A DNA stretch of 64,000 bases from Limivicinus sp963617275 (GTDB lineage: Bacteria; Bacillota; Clostridia; Oscillospirales; Oscillospiraceae), in the NCBI GenBank assembly GCA_963617275.1, contig CAVENX010000019.1, positions 129,404 through 193,403 of the forward strand. Reading direction: 5' to 3'. The position numbers and the translations under genes are program-made. Below are positions 40,810 to 47,924 of the stretch, piece by piece (the stretch's first letter is position 1; each line of letters starts with the position of its first letter). The notes below the pieces were generated by a model, which was not told the origin of the DNA, made no database searches, and was given only the letters and a program-made list of their open reading frames with translations.

Positions 40810-41466
40810 TCAGCGATCAAAGAGCTTGGAGCGGAAGCAGAGCAGATAGCCGATGACGGATACAGGGATCGCCGCTGCAAAATCTATGACCGAATGCTGC
40901 TTGATAAACAATGTGGAAATGCATATCAGAAAAGCTGTAACAATAAACGCTGCCTTCCGGCCCGCTGAAGAGAAACGCTTTGAATCGAACGCGGCAAACA
41001 CCACGCCGAGCGCACCAACAACGTGCTCTGAGGGGCATACGTTCGTACTTGTGTCTATCCAATAAATAAGCTTTATAATGCGCACGAATATATTATCGCG
41101 GGCAAATTCCGTCGGGCGCAGATTCTGACAGTTCGGGAAAATCAGGTATATCAGCACACAGAGCGAAAAGGTGAAAATGAGATAGCGCATAAGCTTTGTG
41201 AATACGGCCGGTTCGTAAAAAAGACCGTAAACAAGCATCCCTATCCAGAAAATAAACCACAACAGATAAAATATGATAAAAAACTCGCAGAACGGAATAA
41301 CATCGTCTATAAAGCAGTGAATGGGCGTATACGTCCTGCCGGGGAGACGCTCTATCAGCAGGAAAACGATGAGATAGACCGGCCAGTACAGCAGCAACAG
41401 CAGATGCCTGTACTCGGGCTTTTTGAGATCTTCCAATTTCAGATTGCGGTAATTGATGATGTTCAC
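40810..41466 (-). CDS. PAP2-family membrane protein
   Basis: 218 residues, about six membrane helices. Reads NCQNLRPTEFA (motif 1-like), TNVCPSEHVVGALGVVFAAF (PSEH in place of PSGH) and IKQHSVIDFAAAIPVSVIGY (final H...D). This is the PAP2/inositolphosphotransferase-like group. It is unrelated in detail to the PAP2 protein at 35329. Substrate unknown; lipid phosphate metabolism is likely. Its promoter probably lies in the AT-rich stretch around 41600. Confidence 0.82.
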   Translation of the reverse strand: MNIINYRNLKLEDLKKPEYRHLLLLLYWPVYLIVFLLIERLPGRTYTPIHCFIDDVIPFCEFFIIFYLLWFIFWIGMLVYGLFYEPAVFTKLMRYLIFTFSLCVLIYLIFPNCQNLRPTEFARDNIFVRIIKLIYWIDTSTNVCPSEHVVGALGVVFAAFDSKRFSSAGRKAAFIVTAFLICISTLFIKQHSVIDFAAAIPVSVIGYLLCFRSKLFDR

Positions 41467-41775
41467 TCTTTTGTGCTCCTCCGTAGCAAACGATCGCCCG
41501 ACGCTTTCCGGCGGCGATTTGGTGTGTTTCTAAAACAGCGCGGCCTTTCTGCGGAAATACAGACCGACACAGTTCGACTGCTTGATTTATACCTCAAGTG
41601 TGTATTATAATATATGTGCGGCGTTCATGCAATGGGCGTAAACAAGATGAAATGGCGATAAATACTCATGTCAGGCATTATGTGCGGCATATTTCCCGCC
41701 TGATGCGGGCAATGTCCGCTTAAAACGTGTGAATCAGCAGAAAATGTTTGTACGCGAAAAACAGGGGGCGTTATA
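41467..41775 (+). promoter_or_regulatory. Divergent promoter region before TetR gene 1
   Basis: TTGATT (41582-41587), 18 bp, TATAAT (41606-41611) points toward the TetR gene with a ~158-nt leader. No gene and no clear operator palindrome was found. Confidence 0.5.
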
Positions 41776-42363
41776 ATGGCGGAAAACGAGAAAAGAAGCG
41801 ATCTGCGGGTCGTAAAAACAAAAAAGGCGATACGCGGCGCACTGGCGGAGCTGCTTTCAGAAAAGGATATGGAGGACATCACTGTCAGGGAGATCGCGGA
41901 CAGGGCAATTATCAACCGGAAAACGTTTTATAATTATTACAGCGGCATTTACCAGATAATCGACGAGATAGACGATGAGATCGTCAGCTCCTTTGACGCC
42001 GCTATAAGAGGGATCGACTTCAAGCGCGATCTGCAAAACCCATATGCTATTTATTCAAAGCTGACCGCCGTGCTTAACCGGGATATGGTTTTTTACGGAT
42101 ATTTGCTGAGTGCGGAAAGAAACACAAGGCTTGTTTCAAAGGTCACGGAGCTTCTGAAAGCGAAAGCGCGCGAGGCGCTGGCCGAACAGGTCGAGATAGA
42201 CGATAAGAAGCTGGACGTGGTCGTGGATTATACTATATCAGGTATGGTCGGCGTTTACCAGAGCTGGTTCAAGAATGGGCGGAGAGAGTCAATAGAGGAT
42301 ATCTCAAAACTTGTCAGCTTCATCTTCGCAAAGGGGGTTGCCGGCGTTATCGAGACGCCGTAA
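41776..42363 (+). CDS. TetR/AcrR-family regulator 1
   Basis: 195 residues. N-terminal HTH: RVVKTKKAIRGALAELLSEK, DITVREIADRAIINRKTFYN, YYSGIYQI. The C-terminal domain is helical (EIDDKKLDVVVDYTISGMVG and VYQSWFKNGR), of the DhaS/YxbF-like TetR_C type. No partner gene is adjacent on either side, so it may regulate itself or distant genes. The start is unclear because of a weak RBS. Confidence 0.9.
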   Translation: MAENEKRSDLRVVKTKKAIRGALAELLSEKDMEDITVREIADRAIINRKTFYNYYSGIYQIIDEIDDEIVSSFDAAIRGIDFKRDLQNPYAIYSKLTAVLNRDMVFYGYLLSAERNTRLVSKVTELLKAKAREALAEQVEIDDKKLDVVVDYTISGMVGVYQSWFKNGRRESIEDISKLVSFIFAKGVAGVIETP

Positions 42364-43058
42364 TTAAGTACAGTACAGGAGGAAAACAAGAAGCGTTTGG
42401 CGGCAAATGAAAATGTTTTAATTCTATCCGGCGCATACAGGAGAGGTACAGAGGGCGGAATGTCCGAAAATGCAACTGTTAAAATGAGCCACTTCCTCAG
42501 CTGCCGGAAATGGCTCACAACATTATCAGTATATAACAACGGAAAAGAAATATCAATAGCCGTTTAAGAAAATCTGTCTTTTGAACAAAAACACGTGTAC
42601 ATATTTGGCGGAACTGCGAATAGACTTCCGGCTGGGGCTGTGGTATTATAATGCCAACAACACAAAGGATGTGGTTCCAATGAGACGGGGCAGGTTTTCT
42701 GTCAAAGAATAGAATATGGAGGAACAGTCCGATGTACTAAATGACGCCGCTCGATGCTGAGGGATAGCGGCACTCAAAACTGAAGAAAGACGAGGTAACC
42801 AACGATGTTAGATACTAAGGAGTTTGTGGAATGACCTCTGATCGTTGCAGGTGAAAGGTGCAGTGATCAGGGGTCATTCCGCTTTTTAAATTTGTTCCGA
42901 AACAAATGTTGGGCGTAACTCATCCTTTTTCGGGTGCTTACCCTAACTATTGACATTGAGCTTTTAAATTAGATTTGCTGATACTTGGCAGGCCATCCGG
43001 TGAACGGGACGCGTGAGCAGCGTCCGGTGTTATTCGGAGCAGGTCTTCTTTTTTTCCC
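42364..43058 (+). other. Gene-free region with candidate RNA and 23-bp repeat
   Basis: About 760 bp without a supported gene. A TATAAT box (42647-42652) with a poor -35 could start an RNA ending at a strong terminator: GGAATGACC...CTGATC pairs with GATCAG...GGTCATTCC (42828-42880), followed by GCTTTTT. In between, GCCGCT/AGCGGC forms a further stem (~42746-42767). No known riboswitch was recognised. The 23-mer TACCCTAACT-ATTGACATTGAGC (42939-42961) repeats the one at 9491-9513 with two changes. Confidence 0.4.
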
Positions 43059-43087
43059 TTGACAAATTGCGCAGCCGGTTTTACAAT
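43059..43087 (+). promoter_or_regulatory. Promoter of TetR gene 2 operon
   Basis: TTGACA (43059-43064), 17 bp, TACAAT (43082-43087). Confidence 0.8.
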
Positions 43088-43090
43088 ATG

Positions 43091-43112
43091 GGCTAACTAA
43101 TGTTAGTTAGCC
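43091..43112. promoter_or_regulatory. TetR operator, perfect 22-bp palindrome
   Basis: GGCTAACTAA-TG-TTAGTTAGCC lies at the transcription start, 14 bp before the TetR coding start. The position is that of an autoregulatory operator. Confidence 0.85.
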
Positions 43113-43125
43113 AAATGGAGACAAT

Positions 43126-43773
43126 ATGAAACAGAGTGATATGAGGCAGAAAATTCTTGAAAACGCGCTGGAGCTGTTCTCCGTGCGCGGGTATGATTCG
43201 GTCACTATGGGCGATATCGCAAAGACGGTTGGTATCAAGGCTCCGTCGCTTTATAACCATTTTGCCGGCAAACAGGCCATTTTTGATGCGATCATCGAAA
43301 GCACGGCGGCACGGTATGAGGCGGATACGGGAAAGATAGGTATCCATGTGCAGAACGCCGCCCTTGATTTTTCCGAATTTGCGGAGATCGACGAAGATGC
43401 GTTGTTTGAAATAGTGCGGCAGATTTTTGAATATTCTCTGCATAATGAGCAGATAAGCCGCTTCCGCCGCATGATGACCATTGAGCAGTTCCGCTCACCC
43501 GAGCTTGCGGCGCTTTACTCCGCACGGTATGTGGAACGCGTCGTTGCTTACCATGCCGATATTTTCCGTAATCTTATGGCTATGGGTAAAATTTGCCGTG
43601 AGGATCCGGAAACACTTGCTATGATGTACGCGGCGCCCGTGATCACGCTTATCGGGATTTGTGACCGGCAGCCGGAACGGGAGGGAGAGTGTCTGGAAAT
43701 GCTCCGCAGGCATGTGATGCTTTTCTTCCGCACGGTCAATTCCGGAAAGCCGGGGAAAGACGGCACGGTGTAA
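43126..43773 (+). CDS. TetR/AcrR-family regulator 2
   Basis: 215 residues. HTH: KILENALELFSVRGYDSVTM, GDIAKTVGIKAPSLYNHFAG, KQAIFDAI. A helical ligand-binding domain follows. The perfect palindrome at 43091-43112 overlaps its promoter, indicating self-repression. It is followed by the DUF998 membrane protein and two acetyltransferases on the same strand, which are plausible targets of the same switch. Confidence 0.92.
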   Translation: MKQSDMRQKILENALELFSVRGYDSVTMGDIAKTVGIKAPSLYNHFAGKQAIFDAIIESTAARYEADTGKIGIHVQNAALDFSEFAEIDEDALFEIVRQIFEYSLHNEQISRFRRMMTIEQFRSPELAALYSARYVERVVAYHADIFRNLMAMGKICREDPETLAMMYAAPVITLIGICDRQPEREGECLEMLRRHVMLFFRTVNSGKPGKDGTV

Positions 43774-43829
43774 ACGAAGACGCCGGAACGGTCTGCGCGG
43801 CCGTTTATTTGTTGGAGGGGAGAAATAAA

Positions 43830-44468
43830 ATGAAGAAAACCTTGAGAGAGAAGCTGGGGCTGCTGGGAATAGTCAGTTTTCTTTCGTATACGGCGGCGGT
43901 GGTGCTTTCACCTCTTGCTTATCCCGGCTATAATTGGATGGCGCAGGCAGTGAGTGATCTCAGCGCGGCAAACGCACCGTCGCTGGCGCTCTGGAACCGG
44001 CTGAGCGCACTTTATAATGTGTGCGAGACGGCTTGCGTGACACTTGTATGCGTTGAGATACAGGGGAAAAGATCCGCTTTGCTGCGCAAAGGGGTTTGCC
44101 TTTTCGCCGTGATGGAATGGATATCGGCGGTCGGATACAGAATGTTCCCGCTTACGGACAGCGGCTATGCGGGTGCATTTCAGGACGTCATGCATATGGC
44201 TGTGACCGCGTTGGTGGTGCTTTTGTCGATAATTTCGCTCACGCTTGTCATCATAGCCGGGGCGCGGGAGAGAAACTGCCGCAGCTATGGCGTGTGCGCC
44301 GCAGCCGCTCTTGGAATGATGCTGGTGGGGGCGCTGGGCATGAAGATCGTACCTGCCGGGTACTTCGGCGTTGTCGAGCGATTCAGCGTGTTTGCTGCGA
44401 CCGGCTTCAACGCGGCGCTGGGTATGCATCTGTTTCTCGGGTTGGCCGCAGACGGCGCCGGAAAATGA
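43830..44468 (+). CDS. DUF998-family membrane protein
   Basis: 212 residues with about six hydrophobic helices: LGIVSFLSYTAAVVLSPLAY, then PGYNWMAQAVSDLSAANAPS (DUF998 signature), MFPLTDSGYAGAFQDVMHMA, and the C-terminal FAATGFNAALGMHLFLGLAA. RBS GGAGGGG. Function unknown. It lies 56 bp after the TetR gene, so it may share its control. Confidence 0.85.
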   Translation: MKKTLREKLGLLGIVSFLSYTAAVVLSPLAYPGYNWMAQAVSDLSAANAPSLALWNRLSALYNVCETACVTLVCVEIQGKRSALLRKGVCLFAVMEWISAVGYRMFPLTDSGYAGAFQDVMHMAVTALVVLLSIISLTLVIIAGARERNCRSYGVCAAAALGMMLVGALGMKIVPAGYFGVVERFSVFAATGFNAALGMHLFLGLAADGAGK

Positions 44469-44517
44469 GAAGCGCAGATGGCAGTATGCTTTTGAGGTTT
44501 GATGCAAGGAGAAGGAA

Positions 44518-45156
44518 ATGAGAAATAAAATATACCCCCGGCCGGGGGATACGCAGACCGTGTATCTGAAGGACGTGATAAACGGTCTCAATATCGAGGT
44601 AGGGGAATATACTACCTATAATGATTTTGTCTGCGACCCGCGTGATTTTGAAAAAAACAATGTCCTGTATCACTATCCGATAAACGGCGATAAGCTGAAA
44701 ATCGGCAGGTTCTGCTCCATAGCTTGCGGAGCAAAATTTCTCTTCACGAGCGGAAACCATGCCATGAGTTCTCTTGCAAACTATACCTTTCCCATCTTTT
44801 TTGACGAGTGGGGGCTTGACGCAAAGAATATCTGCGGCGCGTGGGATAACAAGGGCGATACCGTCATAGGGAACGATGTGTGGATAGGCTATGAAGCCAT
44901 CGTTATGCAGGGCGTGAAGATCGGCGATGGTGCGGTGATCGGTACACGCGCCGTGGTGACGAAGGATGTACCTGCGTATACGATAGTTGGCGGCGTTCCA
45001 GCAAAGCCGATACGTAAACGCTTTGACGACAGAACGATAGAACGTCTTGAGACGCTCCGATGGTGGGACTGGGACGATGAGAAGATAAGGCGCGCCATCC
45101 CGCTGATCCGATCCGGCGATATCGACGCGCTTGCGGCGGCAGGAGACATATTATGA
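44518..45156 (+). CDS. CatB/Vat-type xenobiotic O-acetyltransferase
   Basis: 212 residues, left-handed beta-helix hexapeptide fold. LKIGRFCSIACGAKFLFTSG, NHAMSSLANYTFPIF (active-site His), GNDVWIGYEAIVMQGVKIGD and AYTIVGGVPAKPIRKRF match Vat/XAT enzymes, which acetylate streptogramin A or chloramphenicol-like hydroxyls. Similar chromosomal proteins may have other substrates. The CAT-like gene follows with a 4-bp ATGA overlap, so both are made together. Confidence 0.9.
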   Translation: MRNKIYPRPGDTQTVYLKDVINGLNIEVGEYTTYNDFVCDPRDFEKNNVLYHYPINGDKLKIGRFCSIACGAKFLFTSGNHAMSSLANYTFPIFFDEWGLDAKNICGAWDNKGDTVIGNDVWIGYEAIVMQGVKIGDGAVIGTRAVVTKDVPAYTIVGGVPAKPIRKRFDDRTIERLETLRWWDWDDEKIRRAIPLIRSGDIDALAAAGDIL

Positions 45157-45788
45157 AGCCATGTGCAGTTGACCCGAAAAGCACGGCTCGTGCCGAGGCG
45201 TACACGCTTTGGATGAACGCGCCGAATCCGATGGTGACATTTTTCAAGACAATGGATGTTACGCCGCTTGTGAAGCTCTGCCGCAGAAAGGGACTCAAAT
45301 TCAATATGCTCCTTTGTTACTGCATCGGCAAGGCGGCAAGCGAGGTCAGAGAATTTTATATGCTTCCCGTAGGACAGAAGCTTATGAAATACGACAGCAT
45401 AGCGGTGAATACTATAGTCAAGAACCGGCAGGGCGAGGTCAGCTCCTGCGACGTGCCGTTTTCCGATGGGCTTGAACAGTTTAATGCCGACTATCTGCGC
45501 CTGACGCGCCGGTGCGCCGAAAAGTGCGAAAATCACGACCTGACGGACAGCATGGTCATAGGCACGTCAGCTGTCGTCGATACGGAGATAGACGGAGCCG
45601 TCGGCATGAACAGCGGTATTTTCAACAATCCATTTATCATTTGGGGGAAATACCGCAGCGGTGTTTTCAAAACCACGCTTAGCCTGTCGTTTCAGTTTCA
45701 CCATACCCAAATGGACGGCGCGCACGCGGGGCGGTTTCTGGCGCTTTTGCAGGAGACGATATGTGCCCTACCCAAAACGGAACGCTAA
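45153..45788 (+). CDS. Chloramphenicol acetyltransferase-like protein (type A fold)
   Basis: 211 residues of the classical CAT family. SFQFHHTQMDGAHAGRFLAL carries the catalytic HHXXXDG motif. KGLKFNMLLCYCIGKAASEV and FKTTLSLS are also typical. The N-terminal region is divergent. Its start overlaps the XAT-type acetyltransferase stop (ATGA). Two acetyltransferases of unrelated folds are thus coupled. Whether it acts on chloramphenicol is not known. Confidence 0.87.
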   Translation: MKPCAVDPKSTARAEAYTLWMNAPNPMVTFFKTMDVTPLVKLCRRKGLKFNMLLCYCIGKAASEVREFYMLPVGQKLMKYDSIAVNTIVKNRQGEVSSCDVPFSDGLEQFNADYLRLTRRCAEKCENHDLTDSMVIGTSAVVDTEIDGAVGMNSGIFNNPFIIWGKYRSGVFKTTLSLSFQFHHTQMDGAHAGRFLALLQETICALPKTER

Positions 45789-45832
45789 AATCACCCGGAG
45801 AAAAATGCTTGTTAAAAAATTGCTGTTAATTA

Positions 45833-45861
45833 TTGAACTTGGTGCAAAGAAAGCATATAAT
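45833..45861 (+). promoter_or_regulatory. Promoter of candidate structured RNA
   Basis: TTGAAC (45833-45838), 17 bp, TATAAT (45856-45861); start near 45868. GGTGCA (45841) and TGCACC (45884) form an inverted repeat across it. Confidence 0.7.
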
Positions 45862-45867
45862 GAGAGC

Positions 45868-46057
45868 GTTAAAAAATTATGCACCAAAGCCGGATAATAG
45901 AGCAGCAGGGGAGCTTGAGGGGGCAAGGCCCACCTCAAATTGGATAAACCGCCGTTGAGAGACTTGAGATATCAAGGCTCTCGGTAACAACATTTTGAAC
46001 ACTTTCAAAATGCCCGGCGGAAAGTGCGGACAAAAAGGTCCTTGCAGGACTTTTTTG
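45868..46057 (+). ncRNA. Candidate multibranched structured RNA with terminator
   Basis: A ~190-nt RNA is bounded by a good promoter and an intrinsic terminator (AAAAAGGTCC/GGACTTTTTT, 46032-46056). Stems: TTGAGG/CCTCAA (45915-45920/45933-45938); closing helix CCGCCG/CGGCGG (45949-45954/46015-46020), which encloses two arms, GAGAG-A-CTTGA/TCAAG-G-CTCTC (45957-45967/45972-45982) and CATTTTGA/TCAAAATG (45991-45998/46005-46012), making a three-way junction. Only a 22-codon frame lacking an RBS is inside. It lies 108 bp before the bactofilin-like gene, so it may be a free sRNA or a terminator-type riboswitch. I do not recognise the class. Confidence 0.6.
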
Positions 46058-46164
46058 ACAAGCTGATATAATGCCGCTGACTGGTACGGACGCGCCGACG
46101 GGCGCGGCGCTGGCAGACGATATTATATGCATTTGCAATATAAAATGGGAAAGGAAAAGATCAA

Positions 46165-47289
46165 ATGAAAAAGAGATTTGCTTTCATTATGGTGCTGTGC
46201 ATCGTAATGACTGTGCTTTGCGCACCGGCGTTTGCCGATGAAGCAGGAAATGCGTTCGTGGCGGGCTTTGCCGACGGACAGCGCGATGGCTCGCTGTTTG
46301 CAGCGGGGAATGAGACCGGGAGCGGCGCCGACGTCAGGGGACTGCTCTTTACGGCAGGTTATAATGTCATTGCCGCCGGGAACAGCGAATATACGCTTGC
46401 CGCCGGTTATGACGTCGATCTCAACGGAAATGTTGAAAATGACGCTTTTGCAGCCGGTAATTATATAAGTGTAGGCGGGAATGTGGCGCGAGATCTGTTC
46501 GCGGCGGGCAATTCCGTGATGATCAGCGGAGAAGTGGGCAGAAATCTTTATGTCGCGGCGAATACTGTCACAATAGACGGTACAGTAAAGGGTGAGCTTT
46601 ATATAAGCGCCGAAAACCTGATAATCGACGGCACGGCTGAGGTAGGACGGCTCCACTTCAACGGCGACGCCAATGTCAGCGCCCCGGCGGATGCTATCGC
46701 TTCCGCGGAAACATATGAGCCGGTGAACATTGGAGTGCCTTCCGAGGCGCTCGAAGCGCCCGCCGCGAAAACCGCAGGCAGCAAAATACTTGATGCGCTG
46801 ATCAGCTGGGTCGGTGTTGCCGCTGCCGCGTTCGCGCTGCTCTGGCTCACTCCGCTGTGGGAAAAGCTGGATGCAAAGTATTACGGCGCACCCTTCGGCA
46901 GCTATGCGAAGGCATTCGGCATAGGCTTTGCCGTGCTCGTCGCGCTGCCGGTTGCCGCCGTCATTCTCATGATCACACGCATCGGAATGCGTGCAGCGCT
47001 CGTGCTGCTGTTTGTGTACGCTGCGGCGATCGCCGTCTCTCCGGTATTTATCAGCTTCTTCGTCGGCGCGCTGATCTGGCGCAGGGGCTTTAAGAAAGAC
47101 GCTAACCTCTTTGTCGAACTGCCGGTAGGCGCGCTTGTCTGGCGCGCTGCGCTCTTTATACCGGGACTCGGCTTTGTTGTGGGGCTTGTTGCGTCGGCGC
47201 TTGGTCTCGGCGTTATTACGCTTCTGCTCGGCAAGGGCGAAACGCAGAATATACCTGCGCTTGAACCGGCGGAAACCGCAGGAGAATAA
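46165..47289 (+). CDS. Secreted polymer-forming (bactofilin-like) protein with membrane tail
   Basis: 374 residues. Signal peptide MKKRFAFIMVLCIVMTVLCA. Residues ~50-170 are regular beta-helix repeats (DAFAAGNYISVGGNVARDLF, AAGNSVMISGEVGRNLYVAA, NTVTIDGTVKGELYISAENL), as in bactofilins and related polymer-forming proteins. After residue ~200 come about four or five membrane segments (VGVAAAAFALLWLTPLW, GFAVLVALPVAAVILMI). Exporting a bactofilin-like domain on a membrane protein is known for some Firmicutes. RBS GGAAAGG. It lies downstream of the candidate RNA. Confidence 0.8.
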   Translation: MKKRFAFIMVLCIVMTVLCAPAFADEAGNAFVAGFADGQRDGSLFAAGNETGSGADVRGLLFTAGYNVIAAGNSEYTLAAGYDVDLNGNVENDAFAAGNYISVGGNVARDLFAAGNSVMISGEVGRNLYVAANTVTIDGTVKGELYISAENLIIDGTAEVGRLHFNGDANVSAPADAIASAETYEPVNIGVPSEALEAPAAKTAGSKILDALISWVGVAAAAFALLWLTPLWEKLDAKYYGAPFGSYAKAFGIGFAVLVALPVAAVILMITRIGMRAALVLLFVYAAAIAVSPVFISFFVGALIWRRGFKKDANLFVELPVGALVWRAALFIPGLGFVVGLVASALGLGVITLLLGKGETQNIPALEPAETAGE

Positions 47290-47291
47290 TG

Positions 47292-47492
47292 GCTCAAAAA
47301 AAGCCTCGCAGAGTTTTTTGCCCGCAGGCAAAAAATGGTTTTGATCGTTTTCTCCGGCGGCATGTACGTCGGAGAAAACTCTTCTCACGGAGCGAGTGTC
47401 GAATTGTTCGCCTGCGGCGAACAACCGAGGCACAGAGCGCAGTGCATCCCTTTTGTCGAAGAACCTTAATGAGGTTCTTCGACAAGCTGAGC
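47292..47492 (+). repeat. Hairpin-rich repeat element, copy 3
   Basis: Same ~200-bp element as at 34028 and 31456, starting CTCAAAAAAAGCCTCGCAG and ending GACAAGCTGAGC. Stems 1-3 keep the sequence. Stem 4 differs: TTGTCGAAGAACC pairs with GGTTCTTCGACAA, against CAAAGAAGC/GCTTCTTTG in copy 2, so both sides changed together. It starts 3 bp after the bactofilin-like stop. AAGCCGT/ACGGCTT + TTTTT (47493-47517) then ends transcription. Confidence 0.8.
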
Positions 47493-47614
47493 AAGCCGTT
47501 TGTACGGCTTGCTTTTTCCATGTCGCTTTTTGTGCCTCCTGTGCTGCGGCGGCTATGCAAATTGCACGGAAAGAGGTGCCTGTATATCTTGGAACGCTTC
47601 TATATTCAACAAAA

Positions 47615-47639
47615 TGAATAAATAATAAATAAATATGCA
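47615..47639. promoter_or_regulatory. Two weak ARG-box-like sites upstream of the -35
   Basis: TGAATAAATAATAA (47615-47628) and, reversed, TGCATATTTATTTA (47626-47639) approximate the ARG box TGAATWWWWATTCA. Confidence 0.5.
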
Positions 47640-47647
47640 AAAATTGC

Positions 47648-47676
47648 TTGACAGGCGAGCGAAAAAATGGTAAAGT
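47648..47676 (+). promoter_or_regulatory. Promoter of amino-acid ABC transporter operon
   Basis: TTGACA (47648-47653), 17 bp, TAAAGT (47671-47676), giving a ~240-nt leader that holds a short peptide gene and ARG boxes. Confidence 0.75.
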
Positions 47677-47756
47677 ATGCATCGTCAAAGAGAGATACAC
47701 AGCCGAGCAAAAAATAAACAACCACGGCGTAATTCATGAGAAAGGAAACATTGACC

Positions 47757-47840
47757 ATGAAAAATCACGATATTTCAGTAAGTCATGATATGACTGTACT
47801 GCGACGACGATATGCTTCCAAACGCTGCCGCGCTGCATGA
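47757..47840 (+). CDS. Arg-rich leader peptide (27 aa)
   Basis: The frame MKNHDISVSHDMTVLRRRYA followed by SKRCRAA ends at a stop at 47838. Six of the last fourteen residues are Arg or Lys, including three consecutive CGA Arg codons, a usually rare codon. The RBS AAAGG lies 11 bp before the ATG; an in-frame start at 47736 would add seven residues. It sits in the leader of an apparently ArgR-controlled transporter, so stalling at Arg codons could sense charged tRNA-Arg. No terminator/antiterminator pair is evident, so the mechanism is open. Confidence 0.5.
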   Translation: MKNHDISVSHDMTVLRRRYASKRCRAA

Positions 47841-47863
47841 AATTTCTTTGCAATAAATAAATA

Positions 47864-47891
47864 TGAATAAAAATTCATGAATAAAAATGCG
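47864..47891. promoter_or_regulatory. Tandem ARG boxes (ArgR/AhrC sites)
   Basis: TGAATAAAAATTCA (47864-47877) is a perfect 14-bp ARG-box palindrome, followed at once by TGAATAAAAATGCG (47878-47891), a good second box. They lie ~190 nt after the promoter and 34 bp before the start codon. Paired with the upstream sites they could allow looping or a roadblock. Confidence 0.8.
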
Positions 47892-47924
47892 ATGCTCCAG
47901 ATGAGCATATGAAAGGATATAAAA

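Noticed and set aside
46052..46069. Short match to the repeat element end (TTTTTTGACAAGCTGA)
   Set aside because: Only ~16 bp match the element 3' end, and the first part belongs to the RNA terminator; too short to call a copy.
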